Positions 42,144 to 52,835 of a DNA stretch of 64,000 nucleotides are shown here, one piece after another. A model generated the notes under the pieces. That model was not told where the DNA came from and did no database searches. It was given only the letters and a program-made list of their open reading frames with translations. The DNA is from Pseudoalteromonas phenolica (GTDB lineage: Bacteria; Pseudomonadota; Gammaproteobacteria; Enterobacterales; Alteromonadaceae): positions 51,311 through 115,310 of the forward strand of contig NZ_PNEC01000046.1 in assembly GCF_005886345.1 (NCBI RefSeq), written 5' to 3'. Within the stretch, counting starts at the first letter, position 1, and each line of letters starts with the position of its first letter. The position numbers were made by a program, and so were the translations under genes.

Positions 42144-43712
42144 GTGGCAAAAGGGTTATTTAAATCAGGCATGATAGTCAGTGCCATGACGATGATTTCA
42201 CGCGTGATGGGACTAGTCAGGGATGCTGTCGTTGCAAATTTACTCGGGGCAGGGCTTGCTGCAGATGTGTTTTTATTTGCGAACCGTATCCCAAACTTTT
42301 TAAGACGACTATTTGCAGAAGGGGCATTTGCTCAAGCATTTGTGCCAGTGCTATCCGAAATAAAAGAAAAGCATGGAAACGACAAAGTAAGGCTGTTTGT
42401 TGCTCAAGCCGCGGGTACTTTGGGAACCATTTTACTAATAGTGACCATTCTCGGTGTGATTGGCTCCCCCGTCATCGCAGCGTTATTTGGTACAGGTTGG
42501 TTTATTGACTGGTGGCAAGGAGGTGAAAATGCAGGAAAGTTTGAATTAGCGAGTGGCTTATTAAAATTTACCTTTCCATATTTGTTCTTTGTTAGCTTGG
42601 TTGCACTGAGTGGTGCTGTGCTAAATGTTTATAACCGCTTTGCCGCAGCGGCTTTTACCCCGGTTTTATTAAACATCTCTATTATTAGCTGTGCGATTTT
42701 GTTACATGATGCCTTTGATGTGAGTGCTTATGCACTGGCTATTGGAGTATTTGTTGGTGGTCTAGCACAGCTTTTATTTCAAATTCCTTTTCTTTTACGT
42801 ATCGGTATGGTGAATAAACCAGTGTTTGCTTGGCGCTCTCCTGAAGTGACGAAAGTGCGCAAGCTAATGTTACCCGCCATGTTTGGGGTGTCGATTTCGC
42901 AAATTAACTTATTGCTAGATACCATCATTGCTTCACTATTAGTGACGGGCTCCATAGCTTGGCTTTACTACTCAGACAGACTCATTGAGTTCCCATTAGG
43001 CTTGTTTGGTATTGGTATTGCCACGGTTATTTTGCCCGCATTGTCTAAACTATATGCCACAGAAAAATCAGAAGATTTTCAGAACACATTAGATTGGGGT
43101 GTGCGCTTTGTACTGTTTTTAGGCTTTCCGGCCATGGCGGGTTTGATGGTAATTAGCCCACTAATTATCTCTGTTTTATTTGATCATGGTGCTTTCTCTG
43201 AGGGTGAAGTCGATCACGTCAAAGCAGTGAGTATGGGCGTTGCCGCCTATTCGGTTGGCTTAGTCAGTTTTATGTTGATTAAGATATTAGCACCCGGTTT
43301 TTATGCCCGACAAGATACTAAAACTCCGGTCAAGATCGGTATTATCACGCTTGTTTTGAACATGGTGTTTAACATCATGCTTGCCCCATTCATTGGCTAT
43401 TTAGGATTAGCTTTAGCAACTTCTTTATCAGCAAGTTGTAATGCGTTTTTGCTTTATAGAAAGCTAAACCAGCAAGGTGTGTATCAGTTCTCTTCTTTTA
43501 GCCTATGGTTTGCATTGAAATGTATTGTGAGTGCAATATTGATGGCAGTGCTGGTTTATTTTATTGCTCAGCAATACACATGGCAAAGCTGGAGTTTGAT
43601 TGAACAAATTACATTACTTTGCGCTTTACTCGCTGTGGCCATGGTAAGTTACTTCGGTGTCCTTTTCGCGTTTGGGGTACGACTGAAGACCATAAAAGAA
43701 GCTTCGGCTTAA
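42144..43712 (+). CDS. murJ: Lipid II flippase MurJ
   Basis: 522 residues, about 14 membrane helices, MATE/MOP fold. It opens with S-G-M-I-V-S-A-M-T-M-I-S-R-V-M-G-L-V-R-D-A-V-V-A and contains N-F-L-R-R-L-F-A-E-G-A-F-A-Q-A-F-V-P-V, the most typical MurJ/MviN signature, and F-Y-A-R-Q-D-T-K-T-P-V. It moves lipid-linked peptidoglycan precursor across the inner membrane. The start is GTG with GGGAG upstream. It precedes ribF-ileS-lspA-fkpB-ispH, a usual gammaproteobacterial order. Confidence 0.96.
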   Translation: MAKGLFKSGMIVSAMTMISRVMGLVRDAVVANLLGAGLAADVFLFANRIPNFLRRLFAEGAFAQAFVPVLSEIKEKHGNDKVRLFVAQAAGTLGTILLIVTILGVIGSPVIAALFGTGWFIDWWQGGENAGKFELASGLLKFTFPYLFFVSLVALSGAVLNVYNRFAAAAFTPVLLNISIISCAILLHDAFDVSAYALAIGVFVGGLAQLLFQIPFLLRIGMVNKPVFAWRSPEVTKVRKLMLPAMFGVSISQINLLLDTIIASLLVTGSIAWLYYSDRLIEFPLGLFGIGIATVILPALSKLYATEKSEDFQNTLDWGVRFVLFLGFPAMAGLMVISPLIISVLFDHGAFSEGEVDHVKAVSMGVAAYSVGLVSFMLIKILAPGFYARQDTKTPVKIGIITLVLNMVFNIMLAPFIGYLGLALATSLSASCNAFLLYRKLNQQGVYQFSSFSLWFALKCIVSAILMAVLVYFIAQQYTWQSWSLIEQITLLCALLAVAMVSYFGVLFAFGVRLKTIKEASA

Positions 43713-43830
43713 TACCTAACCTAAGGCATAGTATGAGCCTTAGGTTAAGGTTATCTGATTATTCGCATTTTCAAGCAACTTGGGTATAATCTGGCACTTT
43801 GAATAAATTGGTGGTGAAGGCTTTTATTTC

Positions 43831-44757
43831 ATGCAATTAATTAGAGGCATCCATAATATTAGAGCAGAACACGCAGGGTGTGTGCTGACAATAGGTAATT
43901 TTGATGGTGTGCATCTAGGTCATGTTGCTGTTTTAAAAGGCTTAATACAGGATGCTGAACAGTACGGATTACCCAGTACCGTGATGTTGTTTGAGCCGCA
44001 ACCGCAAGAGTTTTTTGCCAAAGACAAAGCGCCGGCACGCTTAACACGACTAAGAGATAAACTTGCTCTACTAGATAAACTCGGCATCGACAGAGTGATA
44101 TGTGTAAAGTTTGACAAAGAGTTTGCTTCGATGGATGCCGAACAGTTTGTTCGACAAGTGTTAATCAAAAAGCTAGGTGTTAAAGCACTTACAGTGGGTG
44201 ATGACTTTAAGTTTGGCAAAAACCGCCAAGGCGATTTTGATATGCTGAGCGCAATTGGCGCTGAATTAAATATGCATGTCAAAAGCACGGCCAGCTTACG
44301 CCGTGATGATTGCCGTGTAAGTAGTACTTTAATCAGAGCGGCACTTGCGCAAGGTGATTTAGATTCGGCGCACCAGATGCTAGGTCATACCTATGCGATT
44401 TCAGGTCGTGTGATCCACGGCTGGAAAAAAGGCCGAGAGCTTGGGTTTAGAACCGCGAATATTGCACTAAAACGTCAAGTGATCCCTGTACAGGGGGTGT
44501 TTGCTGTTAAAGTTTATTTAGACAACCGCGTATTAAACGGGGTGGCAAACATTGGCACAAAGCCAACGTTAAATGGCACCAAAGCACTATTAGAAGTGCA
44601 TATATTTGATTTTGATGAAAACGTTTACGGACGTTTTCTAAAAGTGGAGCTGGTTAAAAAGCTTCGAGATGAAAAAAAATTCGAGACATTGGCCCAGTTG
44701 ACTGAGCAAATAGCAAGTGATGTGGCTGACGCACAACAATGTTTTACTATTAAGTAG
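43831..44757 (+). CDS. ribF: Bifunctional riboflavin kinase / FMN adenylyltransferase
   Basis: 308 residues. The N-terminal adenylyltransferase has G-N-F-D-G-V-H-L-G-H and V-G-D-D-F-K-F-G. The C-terminal kinase has G-R-E-L-G-F-R-T-A-N-I and G-V-A-N-I-G-T-K-P-T. It makes FMN and FAD from riboflavin in the cytoplasm. It lies 21 nt upstream of ileS, probably as the first gene of the ileS operon; the 118-bp gap after murJ can hold a promoter. Confidence 0.97.
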   Translation: MQLIRGIHNIRAEHAGCVLTIGNFDGVHLGHVAVLKGLIQDAEQYGLPSTVMLFEPQPQEFFAKDKAPARLTRLRDKLALLDKLGIDRVICVKFDKEFASMDAEQFVRQVLIKKLGVKALTVGDDFKFGKNRQGDFDMLSAIGAELNMHVKSTASLRRDDCRVSSTLIRAALAQGDLDSAHQMLGHTYAISGRVIHGWKKGRELGFRTANIALKRQVIPVQGVFAVKVYLDNRVLNGVANIGTKPTLNGTKALLEVHIFDFDENVYGRFLKVELVKKLRDEKKFETLAQLTEQIASDVADAQQCFTIK

Positions 44758-44778
44758 CCGATACGGAAACTAGGATAA

Positions 44779-47604
44779 ATGAGCGACTACAAACATACTT
44801 TGAACCTACCGGAAACTGAGTTTCCAATGCGCGGTAATCTTGCGCAACGCGAACCAAAAATGCTGAAAGCTTGGTACGAAGCTGACCTTTACGGCCAAAT
44901 TCGTAACGCGAAAAAAGGTAAGAAGCCATTTATTTTGCATGATGGTCCTCCATACGCAAATGGCGATATTCACTTAGGTCACTCAGTTAATAAGATTTTA
45001 AAAGACATTATTATTAAGTCTAAAACGCTTTCTGATTTTGACGCACCTTATGTACCTGGTTGGGACTGTCATGGTCTACCTATTGAGCTACAAGTAGAGA
45101 AAAAAGTAGGCAAACCTGGTCATAAAGTATCTGCAGCTGAGTTCAGAGAGAAATGCCGTGCCTACGCTAAAAAGCAAGTCGAAGGGCAAAAGGCTGACTT
45201 CAAGCGCTTAGGTGTATTTGGCGACTGGGACAAACCTTACCTAACAATGAACTTTGACTTTGAAGCAAACGCAATCCGTGTTTTAGGTCGTATCATTAAA
45301 AACGGTCACTTACATAAAGGTGCTAAGCCGGTTCATTGGTGTACAGACTGTGGTTCAGCACTAGCTGAAGCGGAAGTTGAATACCAAGACAAGCAATCAC
45401 CGGCGATCGATGTACGTTTTGACTTTGTTGACCAACAAGCGGTTGTCGCAGCATTTGGCTTAGCAGAAGGTCATGAAGGTAATGGCACAGTCGGTACAGT
45501 TATTTGGACTACAACGCCATGGACACTGCCTGCTAACCGTGCGGTTGCTGTTCACGAAAATCTAGAATATGCCCTAGTTCAAGTTGAAGACGAAGGTAAA
45601 GTACAGCGCTTAATCCTTGGCTCTGAGCTTGTTAAAGATTGTATGGACCGTTTCGGTTTCAATCATTTCCATGTGTTAGGTTATGCAAAAGGTGTAGCGT
45701 TAGATAACTTACGTGTTGCACACCCATTCTATGACTTTGACGTACCTGTAATTTTAGGTGAGCACGTAACAACTGACTCTGGTACGGGTATTGTTCACAC
45801 CGCACCAGGTCACGGTCAAGAAGACTTCGCGGCAGGCCAGGCATACGGCCTAGAAGTAGCAAATCCAGTTGGCGCAAACGGTGTTTATCTGCCTGATACT
45901 GAATTATTTGCAGGTCAGCACGTATTTAAAGCCAATGCGAGCGTGATTGAAGTGCTAACAGAAAAAGGCGCGTTAATGCACCATCATGCATTACAACATA
46001 GCTACCCACATTGCTGGCGCCACAAAACGCCAATTATCTTCCGTGCTACACCGCAATGGTTTGTCAGCATGGATCAAGCTGACTTACGTAAAGATTCACT
46101 AAGTGAAATCGAAAAAACGCAGTGGTTACCTGAGTGGGGCGAGAGCCGTATTGCGAACATGGTTGAAGGTCGCCCTGACTGGTGTATCTCACGTCAACGT
46201 ACATGGGGTGTGCCAATTTCTTTATTCGTTGATAAAGACACAGGTGCGTTACATCCAAATACTGAAAACCTAATCGAAGACGTTGCAAAACTGGTTGAAG
46301 AAAAAGGCATTCAAGCTTGGTATGACTTAGACGCAGCTGATTTAATCGGTGCTGATGCCGAGCAGTATGTAAAAGTACAAGATACGCTAGACGTATGGTT
46401 CGACTCAGGTGTAACACACGCTTGTGTAGTAGATGCGCGTGAAGAGTTAACCGGTCCTGCGGATTTATACCTAGAAGGTTCTGACCAACATCGTGGTTGG
46501 TTCATGTCTTCTATGATGACGTCGGTAGCGATTAACGGCCATGCTCCATATAAGCAAGTACTAACTCATGGTTTCACTGTAGATGAAAACGGCCGCAAGA
46601 TGTCAAAGTCACTAGGTAACGTGATTTCTCCACAGAATGTTATGAATAAGCTAGGTGCTGACATTTTACGTCTATGGGTTGCATCAACAGATTACACGGC
46701 AGAAATGACTGTATCGGATGAAATCTTTAAGCGTTCAGCTGATCGTTACCGTCGTATTCGTAACACTAGCCGTTACTTACTTGCAAACTTAAGCGGTTTC
46801 AACCCAGAAACTGACTTAGTTGCCGTTGAAGATATGGTTGAGCTAGATCGATGGATTGTGGCACGTGCCGCTGAGTTACAAAAAGAAATCATCAGTGCTT
46901 ACGACAACTATCAAATGTTAGTTGTGACGCAAAAGCTAATGAACTTCTGTACCGGTGAGCTAGGTTCATTCTACCTAGACGTAATTAAAGACCGTCAATA
47001 CACAGCTAAAGCTGACAGTCATGCACGTCGCTCTTGTCAATCTGCGCTTTACCATATTGCAGAAGCAATGACGCGTTGGATGGCACCAATCATGAGCTTC
47101 ACAGCACAAGAAATTTGGGATGTATTACCAGGCGAGCGTGGTGACTTTGTATTTACTGATGTGTGGTACGAAGGCTTAGCAAATGTGACTGAAGGCCAAC
47201 TTGACAATACATACTGGCAGCAAGTGCTTGAAGTACGTGATGCAGTTAACAAGGTATTAGAAGCTGCGCGTAAAGATGAAGTTATTGGTGCAACACTTCA
47301 AGCTGAAGTGACGCTATACACTGGTGGTGACTTAGCTGAGACGCTGAATAAGATCGGTGACGAGTTACGCTTCGTACTATTGACGTCAAAAGCAAATGTT
47401 GAAGTAGTCAGTGCGAAACCTGAAGGTGCAGAGTCTTCAGATATTGACGGCTTATTCATTAAAGTCGCTTCAACGGACGCGAAGAAATGTGACCGCTGTT
47501 GGCACTATTGTGATGATGTTGGTACACACGAAGGCCATGAAGAGATTTGTGGTCGTTGTGTGAGCAACGTTGACGGTGACGGCGAACAGCGTCAGTTTGC
47601 GTAG
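44779..47604 (+). CDS. ileS: Isoleucyl-tRNA synthetase
   Basis: 941 residues, normal length. It has the HIGH-type motif [14 protein letters not shown] and the K-M-S-K-S motif ([10 protein letters not shown]), a CP1 editing domain with [15 protein letters not shown], and a C-terminal zinc finger ([13 protein letters not shown]). Charges tRNA-Ile. The codon use is clearly biased (highly expressed gene). lspA begins 10 nt after the stop. Confidence 0.98.
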   Translation: MSDYKHTLNLPETEFPMRGNLAQREPKMLKAWYEADLYGQIRNAKKGKKPFILHDGPPYANGDIHLGHSVNKILKDIIIKSKTLSDFDAPYVPGWDCHGLPIELQVEKKVGKPGHKVSAAEFREKCRAYAKKQVEGQKADFKRLGVFGDWDKPYLTMNFDFEANAIRVLGRIIKNGHLHKGAKPVHWCTDCGSALAEAEVEYQDKQSPAIDVRFDFVDQQAVVAAFGLAEGHEGNGTVGTVIWTTTPWTLPANRAVAVHENLEYALVQVEDEGKVQRLILGSELVKDCMDRFGFNHFHVLGYAKGVALDNLRVAHPFYDFDVPVILGEHVTTDSGTGIVHTAPGHGQEDFAAGQAYGLEVANPVGANGVYLPDTELFAGQHVFKANASVIEVLTEKGALMHHHALQHSYPHCWRHKTPIIFRATPQWFVSMDQADLRKDSLSEIEKTQWLPEWGESRIANMVEGRPDWCISRQRTWGVPISLFVDKDTGALHPNTENLIEDVAKLVEEKGIQAWYDLDAADLIGADAEQYVKVQDTLDVWFDSGVTHACVVDAREELTGPADLYLEGSDQHRGWFMSSMMTSVAINGHAPYKQVLTHGFTVDENGRKMSKSLGNVISPQNVMNKLGADILRLWVASTDYTAEMTVSDEIFKRSADRYRRIRNTSRYLLANLSGFNPETDLVAVEDMVELDRWIVARAAELQKEIISAYDNYQMLVVTQKLMNFCTGELGSFYLDVIKDRQYTAKADSHARRSCQSALYHIAEAMTRWMAPIMSFTAQEIWDVLPGERGDFVFTDVWYEGLANVTEGQLDNTYWQQVLEVRDAVNKVLEAARKDEVIGATLQAEVTLYTGGDLAETLNKIGDELRFVLLTSKANVEVVSAKPEGAESSDIDGLFIKVASTDAKKCDRCWHYCDDVGTHEGHEEICGRCVSNVDGDGEQRQFA

Positions 47605-47613
47605 GAGCAGCGA

Positions 47614-48123
47614 GTGACCGAAGTTAAACAAAAATCGGGTTTAATTTGGTTAGTACTGAGTCTACTGCTTTTTGCAGTAGACTACATAACCAAAGCAGTA
47701 GTCGTGGCAAATATGAAGCTCTATGAATCGATAGAGATTTTGCCAATTTTTAACTTCACTTACATGCACAACTATGGTGCTGCATTTAGTTTTTTGAGTG
47801 ATGCAGGCGGTTGGCAACGCTGGTTTTTCAGCAGCATTGCGGTGGTGATCAGTTTATTACTGACTTATTGGCTGAAAAAGCTGCCAGCGAAAAACTGGGT
47901 GTTATGTGGCGCTTACTCAATGGTCATTGGTGGTGCGATTGGCAACCTAGTGGACCGTTTAGTGCATGGCTATGTTGTAGACTTTCTACATTTCTATTAT
48001 CAAGATTGGCACTATCCAGCATTCAATGTGGCTGATATCGCAATTGTTTGTGGTGCGGGTCTACTTCTTTTAGATGCCTTCACAGGTGAAGGTGCAGATG
48101 GTTCTCAGGAGAAAAAAGCATGA
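47614..48123 (+). CDS. lspA: Lipoprotein signal peptidase (signal peptidase II)
   Basis: 169 residues with four membrane segments. Conserved blocks include D-Y-I-T-K, N-Y-G-A-A-F-S-F, G-G-A-I-G-N-L-V-D-R-L (catalytic Asp) and V-V-D-F-L-H-F-Y with F-N-V-A-D-I-A-I (second catalytic Asp). It cleaves lipoprotein signals before the lipidated Cys, so it processes the several lipoproteins encoded in this window. The start is GTG with AGGAG, overlapping the region after the ileS stop. Overlaps fkpB by 4 nt. Confidence 0.97.
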   Translation: MTEVKQKSGLIWLVLSLLLFAVDYITKAVVVANMKLYESIEILPIFNFTYMHNYGAAFSFLSDAGGWQRWFFSSIAVVISLLLTYWLKKLPAKNWVLCGAYSMVIGGAIGNLVDRLVHGYVVDFLHFYYQDWHYPAFNVADIAIVCGAGLLLLDAFTGEGADGSQEKKA

Positions 48124-48560
48124 GCGAACACGTCATTGGCGAAAAATCAGAAGTTCTTTTTCATTTTTCGATCAAGCTAGAAGACGGATCGGCAGCTGAT
48201 TCAACAAAAGTACATAACAAACCTGCAAAGTTGTTCATGGGTGATGGTAGCCTGACTGAAAACTTTGAAAAATGCCTTTTAGGCTTAAAAGCGGGGGAGA
48301 GTAAATCTTTTGATTTAGAACCTGAAGATGCATTTGGTCAGCCAAACCCAGACAACATCTATTATGTTGACCGCAGTAAGTTTGGTCCTGATGCGCCAGC
48401 TGAAGTGGGCAGTATTATCGCTTTCACTCAGCCTGATGGTACCGAGCTACCAGGCCTTGTTCGTGAAGTGGCTGGTGACTCTGTGACTATCGATTTCAAC
48501 CATCCTCTAGCAGGTCAAAAAGTGACGTTTGAAGTTGATATTTTAGAGGTAACTGGCTAA
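48120..48560 (+). CDS. fkpB: FKBP-type peptidyl-prolyl isomerase FkpB (SlpA family)
   Basis: 146 residues. It has the SlyD/SlpA layout: FKBP halves ([12 protein letters not shown], and the C-terminal [14 protein letters not shown]) with an inserted flap ([11 protein letters not shown]). There is no His-rich metal tail, so it is SlpA/FkpB rather than SlyD. Cytoplasmic folding helper. It overlaps lspA by 4 nt and meets ispH at a TAATG junction, so translation of the three is coupled. Confidence 0.95.
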   Translation: MSEHVIGEKSEVLFHFSIKLEDGSAADSTKVHNKPAKLFMGDGSLTENFEKCLLGLKAGESKSFDLEPEDAFGQPNPDNIYYVDRSKFGPDAPAEVGSIIAFTQPDGTELPGLVREVAGDSVTIDFNHPLAGQKVTFEVDILEVTG

Positions 48561-49489
48561 TGGATATCTTATTAGCAAACCCTCGTGGCTTTTGTGCGGG
48601 TGTTGATCGCGCTATCTCAATTGTGGAGCGTGCATTAGATATTTTTAACCCGCCTATTTATGTGCGTCATGAAGTCGTACATAACAAGTATGTCGTTAAT
48701 GGCTTAAAAGATCGCGGTGCTGTTTTTGTTGAAGAGCTACACCAAGTACCTGATGATAGTATTGTTATTTTTAGCGCTCATGGTGTATCGCAAGCTGTGC
48801 GAGCAGAAGCAAAGCGTCGTGAATTAAAAGTATTTGATGCTACTTGTCCTCTAGTTACTAAAGTGCATATGGAAGTAACACGTGCAAGTCGTCGTGGCAC
48901 TGAATGTATCTTGATTGGTCACCAAGGTCACCCTGAAGTGGAAGGCACTATGGGTCAATACGACAACTCAGAAGGCGGTATTTACTTAGTAGAAACCCCT
49001 GAAGATGTTGCAGCCCTTGAGGTGAAAGATCCAAGTAACTTATTCTACTGTAGTCAAACGACTTTATCAGTTGACGACACTGCAGATGTGATTGATGCGT
49101 TACGTGCTAAATTCCCTGAGATTGATGGTCCACGAAAAGATGACATTTGTTATGCAACACAAAACCGTCAAGATGCCGTGCGTGATCTTGCAGACAAAGC
49201 TGATGTGTTATTAGTGGTGGGGGCTAAAAACAGCTCAAACTCGAATCGTTTACGTGAGCTTGCTGAGAAGATGGGCACAACTGCTTACTTAATTGACGAT
49301 GCGAGTTGTGTTAATGCAAGTTGGTTTGAGAATATCAACTCAGTCGGTGTTACTGCGGGTGCATCAGCCCCTGAGGTGCTCGTACAACAAGTTATCACTC
49401 GCTTAAAAGAGTTAGGTGGTAAAACTGTGGTCGAAAACCCAGGCATTGAAGAAAGCATTGTATTTGCGGTGCCAGCCGAGTTGAGATAA
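48560..49489 (+). CDS. ispH: 4-hydroxy-3-methylbut-2-enyl diphosphate reductase
   Basis: 309 residues. The start [13 protein letters not shown] and later [11 protein letters not shown] and I-C-Y-A-T-Q-N-R contain the three Cys ligating the 4Fe-4S cluster; T-A-G-A-S-A-P-E is the C-terminal signature. Last step of the MEP isoprenoid pathway, giving IPP and DMAPP. End of the ileS operon; the following sensor-kinase gene begins 4 nt after its stop, so read-through into the pilus regulator pair is possible. Confidence 0.98.
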   Translation: MDILLANPRGFCAGVDRAISIVERALDIFNPPIYVRHEVVHNKYVVNGLKDRGAVFVEELHQVPDDSIVIFSAHGVSQAVRAEAKRRELKVFDATCPLVTKVHMEVTRASRRGTECILIGHQGHPEVEGTMGQYDNSEGGIYLVETPEDVAALEVKDPSNLFYCSQTTLSVDDTADVIDALRAKFPEIDGPRKDDICYATQNRQDAVRDLADKADVLLVVGAKNSSNSNRLRELAEKMGTTAYLIDDASCVNASWFENINSVGVTAGASAPEVLVQQVITRLKELGGKTVVENPGIEESIVFAVPAELR

Positions 49490-49493
49490 CTCT

Positions 49494-50519
49494 ATGGCAG
49501 CAAGGTTTAAATCGCCCGATTTAACATCTGCATTGCTGCCAATCATGGTCACCGAGCGTGGCGTACTTGCCATGCTCGTTACATCACAATTACTAGCAGC
49601 CTTGTTAGCTTTTGCCCCGATGAGTGTTGGCTCAGCTTGGGAGCGTCTAGGTTTAATTAGTCTATTTATCCATCTTGTCAGCACGACAAGTTTGGCTGTT
49701 GTCTACGGCTTAAAAACGCAGCTATCAAAGCTCAGTTCCTATTCAGAAATCCTTATAATTTTAGCTATTTTTCAAACAAACACCTTAATTCTAAGTTTAT
49801 TGTCACAGCATTATATTGCAGACCAAATTGATTGGACTATTGCGACTCAGCACTGTTTATTAGGGTTAGGTATGCAGCTATTTTTTATTTATTTAATGAG
49901 CATTTATGCTGAACGAGTAGAGACGATAAAAACGCTCTCAAAAGTGGAGTTAGACGCACTACATGCTCGAATAAGGCCTCATTTTTTAAATAACAGCTTG
50001 AATGCCATTGCAGAGTTAACTCATGTTGATCCCCAAGCTGCCGAGCAAGCAACGTTAAACTTAGCGCGGTTATCTCAAGCTGCAATGCGCACACAGCAAT
50101 TAACAACCCTAGAAGATGAGATAAACTTATCAAAGCAATATTTGGCTATTGAAGCATGGCGCTTTGGCGATAAGTTCGAGGTTGTATGGCAGGTTGATTC
50201 TTGCAACTTGATAAGCCAATTACCGGTCTTAACAATGCAGCCTTTGCTCGAAAATGCAGTTAATTATGGCATCGAGCCGAGTGGTAACAGAAGCCAGATT
50301 GATGTGTTAATTATTGATGCTGATGAACAAATTGCGATCAAGATAACTAATCCAATTACTCATCATGACTGCAATGGTCATTCAGGGCAGGGGATCGCCT
50401 TGTCGAATATTAAAGCTCGTATTGAGCTTCACTTTGGTAATAGAGCAAGTTTGCAAACAACAATTGAGCAAGATAAGTTTGTAGCAGAATTACGTATTCC
50501 CATTGGAGCTAAAGTATGA
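49494..50519 (+). CDS. LytS-type sensor kinase (AlgZ/FimS-like)
   Basis: 341 residues. Four N-terminal hydrophobic segments (about 25-140) are followed by a His_kinase domain with L-H-A-R-I-R-P-H-F-L-N-N-S-L-N-A-I and an ATPase domain with M-Q-P-L-L-E-N-A-V-N-Y-G-I and G-Q-G-I-A-L-S-N-I-K-A-R. This is the layout of AlgZ/FimS, the atypical kinase that works with AlgR. It overlaps the LytTR regulator by 4 nt and lies just upstream of the minor-pilin operon, as expected for a pilus regulator. Confidence 0.9.
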   Translation: MAARFKSPDLTSALLPIMVTERGVLAMLVTSQLLAALLAFAPMSVGSAWERLGLISLFIHLVSTTSLAVVYGLKTQLSKLSSYSEILIILAIFQTNTLILSLLSQHYIADQIDWTIATQHCLLGLGMQLFFIYLMSIYAERVETIKTLSKVELDALHARIRPHFLNNSLNAIAELTHVDPQAAEQATLNLARLSQAAMRTQQLTTLEDEINLSKQYLAIEAWRFGDKFEVVWQVDSCNLISQLPVLTMQPLLENAVNYGIEPSGNRSQIDVLIIDADEQIAIKITNPITHHDCNGHSGQGIALSNIKARIELHFGNRASLQTTIEQDKFVAELRIPIGAKV

Positions 50520-51181
50520 AGTACATCATTGCTGATGACGAGCCTTTAGCAAGAGCGAGAATTATTCGTTTACTATCAACTTGGCCACATTATGAGTGTG
50601 TTGCACAAGTAGGCTCTGGCGATGAGGTTGAGCCGGCTATAAAAGAACATTCAGTACAATTGCTGTTTCTTGATATCAATATGCCAGGGCTTGATGGTAT
50701 TAAAACGGCTGAAATACTTAATCAGAAATATCGTGACTTAAAAATAATCTTTATTACCGCCCACAGTGAATTTGCTTTGCAAGCTTTTAATGTGTTTGCA
50801 GCAGGTTTTTTGGTTAAGCCTGTGAGTCAATCGGATTTGTTTTCACTTTTAGCGCGCTTATTTAAACCTCGCATTCAGTATCAAGTAGGAAATCAAACCC
50901 GTTGGGTCGAAGTTGATGATGTGATTGTGGCAAAAGCAGAAGATAAACTCACTCAAATCTATTTCCTCGGAGGTGATGCGACAATTGATTTAAGTCTTAA
51001 AAAGTTAATCAGCTTATACCCTGAACACTTTGTACAGATACATCGCAATACCTTAGTTAAACTGAAGTCGATAAAGCAGCTTGAGCACACAAGTAACGGT
51101 GTTTTAATTAGCCTAAATAATTATCCAGAGAAACTCTCTGTAAGCCGCCGTGCTTATTCTGCAATAAAAAATTATTTATAG
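50516..51181 (+). CDS. LytTR-type response regulator (AlgR-like)
   Basis: 221 residues. The receiver has D7-D8, phosphoacceptor Asp53 in L-F-L-D-I-N-M-P-G-L-D-G and Lys in L-V-K-P-V-S. The C-terminal LytTR DNA-binding domain has W-V-E-V-D-D-V-I-V-A-K-A-E-D-K-L-T-Q-I and F-V-Q-I-H-R-N-T-L-V, ending K-L-S-V-S-R-R-A-Y-S. In Pseudomonas aeruginosa the homologous AlgR activates fimU-pilVWXY1Y2E. Here the same operon starts 99 nt downstream, so regulation of pilV-pilE is the natural expectation. Confidence 0.92.
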   Translation: MKYIIADDEPLARARIIRLLSTWPHYECVAQVGSGDEVEPAIKEHSVQLLFLDINMPGLDGIKTAEILNQKYRDLKIIFITAHSEFALQAFNVFAAGFLVKPVSQSDLFSLLARLFKPRIQYQVGNQTRWVEVDDVIVAKAEDKLTQIYFLGGDATIDLSLKKLISLYPEHFVQIHRNTLVKLKSIKQLEHTSNGVLISLNNYPEKLSVSRRAYSAIKNYL

Positions 51182-51191
51182 ACCGTTTGTC
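51182..51191 (+). promoter_or_regulatory. AlgR-box-like site upstream of pilV
   Basis: ACCGTTTGTC directly after the regulator stop differs by one base from the AlgR core CCGTTCGTC. A second partial match, ACCGTTTTTGAC, lies at 51264-51275 just before the pilV start. Candidate binding sites for the LytTR regulator encoded immediately upstream. Confidence 0.5.
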
Positions 51192-51280
51192 AGAAATAAA
51201 AGCCGCTTATCCCTTCAAAAATTGCTTCTAGTAATCAATTCTAAAATAATGCACGAATCATAAACCGTTTTTGACTGCGT

Positions 51281-51838
51281 ATGCCATTTATCAATCGAAC
51301 ACAATCAGGGTTCACCCTACTAGAAGTGCTAATCGCATTTATGGTGTTGAGCTTTGGGTTATTAGGCGCTGTTGCTCTACAGGCGCAAGCCAAAAAAGCC
51401 AGTTTTGACTCTATGCAGCGTGCTGCTGCGATCTCTCTCGGTGAAGATATCATGCAACGTATAAGGTCGAATGATACTGCAGATATTGTGTCTTTATATA
51501 AACAAACTTTCAGTAGTACCACTGATCTCAAACCAAAAGACGATTGTTATTCTGATGCGTGTACAGCACAGAATATAGCACTCACAGACCTAGAAAACTG
51601 GAAAGCGGCGATTAGAGCAAGAGAAAATACTGGGTCTTTGGACGAAGCTACGGTCTGTATCAATATTACACCAGTAGCGAATACTGCAGACATGGGGTTT
51701 GATGTGAGCGTCATTGTTTCATGGCGTGGTAGGCAAGATTTTAAGGCGTCCGATGCGACCAAAGACATACAGTGCGGTAATGTAGATGACAGGCGTCGTT
51801 TAGTAAAACTAGATAGTTACTTATTGATCAGAGGATAA
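51281..51838 (+). CDS. pilV: Type IV pilus minor pilin PilV
   Basis: 185 residues. Type III prepilin leader cut at S-G|F-T-L-L-E, with Glu5 of the mature protein, then a hydrophobic helix V-L-I-A-F-M-V-L-S-F-G-L-L-G, the typical PilV sequence. The C-terminal half has several Cys that could form disulfides. Minor pilins prime pilus assembly with PilW, PilX and PilY1. There is no convincing ribosome binding site next to the ATG. First gene of pilV-W-X-Y1-E. Confidence 0.93.
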   Translation: MPFINRTQSGFTLLEVLIAFMVLSFGLLGAVALQAQAKKASFDSMQRAAAISLGEDIMQRIRSNDTADIVSLYKQTFSSTTDLKPKDDCYSDACTAQNIALTDLENWKAAIRARENTGSLDEATVCINITPVANTADMGFDVSVIVSWRGRQDFKASDATKDIQCGNVDDRRRLVKLDSYLLIRG

Positions 51839-51839
51839 A

Positions 51840-52835
51840 ATGAAGCAGAAAGGTTTCACTATTTTAGAATTTCTGATTTCTATGTTCATTGGCTTCTTAA
51901 TTTTAGGTGGGGTCATTGCGACTTATGTCAGTATGAAAGCAACCACTCGAGATACGATGGCAATTGGAGAATTGCAAGAAACGGGTCGTCTAACGTTATC
52001 AATTTTAAGAAGAGATATTGAACAAATTGGTTTTTGGGGAACATTTTACGAAGCTGAGTTTTCTATCGATAACACTACAAGTGTTGCTAACCCAGATCCT
52101 GATTGTTTTGGTGGATTAAATAACGGTAGCTTCCCTGATACCACTCCGACAAACTTCAGACCTGTTTATGCTGAAGTGTCTGATGGCAATAAAATGCTTG
52201 GCTGTGTTGATGACTCTAAAGAGAGCACAGATGTTATTCAAGTGAAGTTTTTAGAAGGCCGGCAAATCATCCCAACTCCGACAAATAAACCAAAGACTAA
52301 CCGCTATTACTTTATTGCAGAGCAAGAAAAAGCGCAGTTTATTTCGGGAGAAGATGCAGGTAACCCACTTCCTACTGTGAACGCTACTTTGTGGCCATAT
52401 AGCCATCATGTTTATTATATAAATGAGCAAGACCTTACCATAAATAACCGTCGCATAACGGTTCCTGTATTGATGAGAAAACGCCTTACTGTTGAGGGCG
52501 GCTTGACAACAGAACCAATTATGGAAGGAATTGAAGACTTGCGCATGGTGTTTGGTATAGACAGTGATGCAGATAACAAAGTTGATACATATCGCAGCAC
52601 TGAAGATATGACAGCTGCGCTTTGGGAAAATACCGATGGTATTTTAACAGTACAGGTATTTTTACTCGTTAGATCCCTTGAAGCAGATGCAGATTTAGAG
52701 CTTACAAGTCAGACTTACACCTTAGGTTTAGATGAGGATAAGCGAGTACATACTTTCACTGACAAAATTAGGCGTACGGTTTTCACAACAACGATTCGAC
52801 TGAATAATTTGGGGTCGACAGCATGGCGAATGTAA
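51840..52835 (+). CDS. pilW: Type IV pilus minor pilin PilW
   Basis: 331 residues, prepilin leader K-Q-K-G|F-T-I-L-E-F, hydrophobic helix F-L-I-S-M-F-I-G-F-L-I-L-G-G-V-I, and a large C-terminal domain with E-T-G-R-L-T-L-S-I-L-R-R-D-I-E-Q-I-G-F-W, the region that identifies PilW. The start follows the pilV stop by one nucleotide, and its end overlaps pilX by 13 nt. Confidence 0.93.
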   Translation: MKQKGFTILEFLISMFIGFLILGGVIATYVSMKATTRDTMAIGELQETGRLTLSILRRDIEQIGFWGTFYEAEFSIDNTTSVANPDPDCFGGLNNGSFPDTTPTNFRPVYAEVSDGNKMLGCVDDSKESTDVIQVKFLEGRQIIPTPTNKPKTNRYYFIAEQEKAQFISGEDAGNPLPTVNATLWPYSHHVYYINEQDLTINNRRITVPVLMRKRLTVEGGLTTEPIMEGIEDLRMVFGIDSDADNKVDTYRSTEDMTAALWENTDGILTVQVFLLVRSLEADADLELTSQTYTLGLDEDKRVHTFTDKIRRTVFTTTIRLNNLGSTAWRM

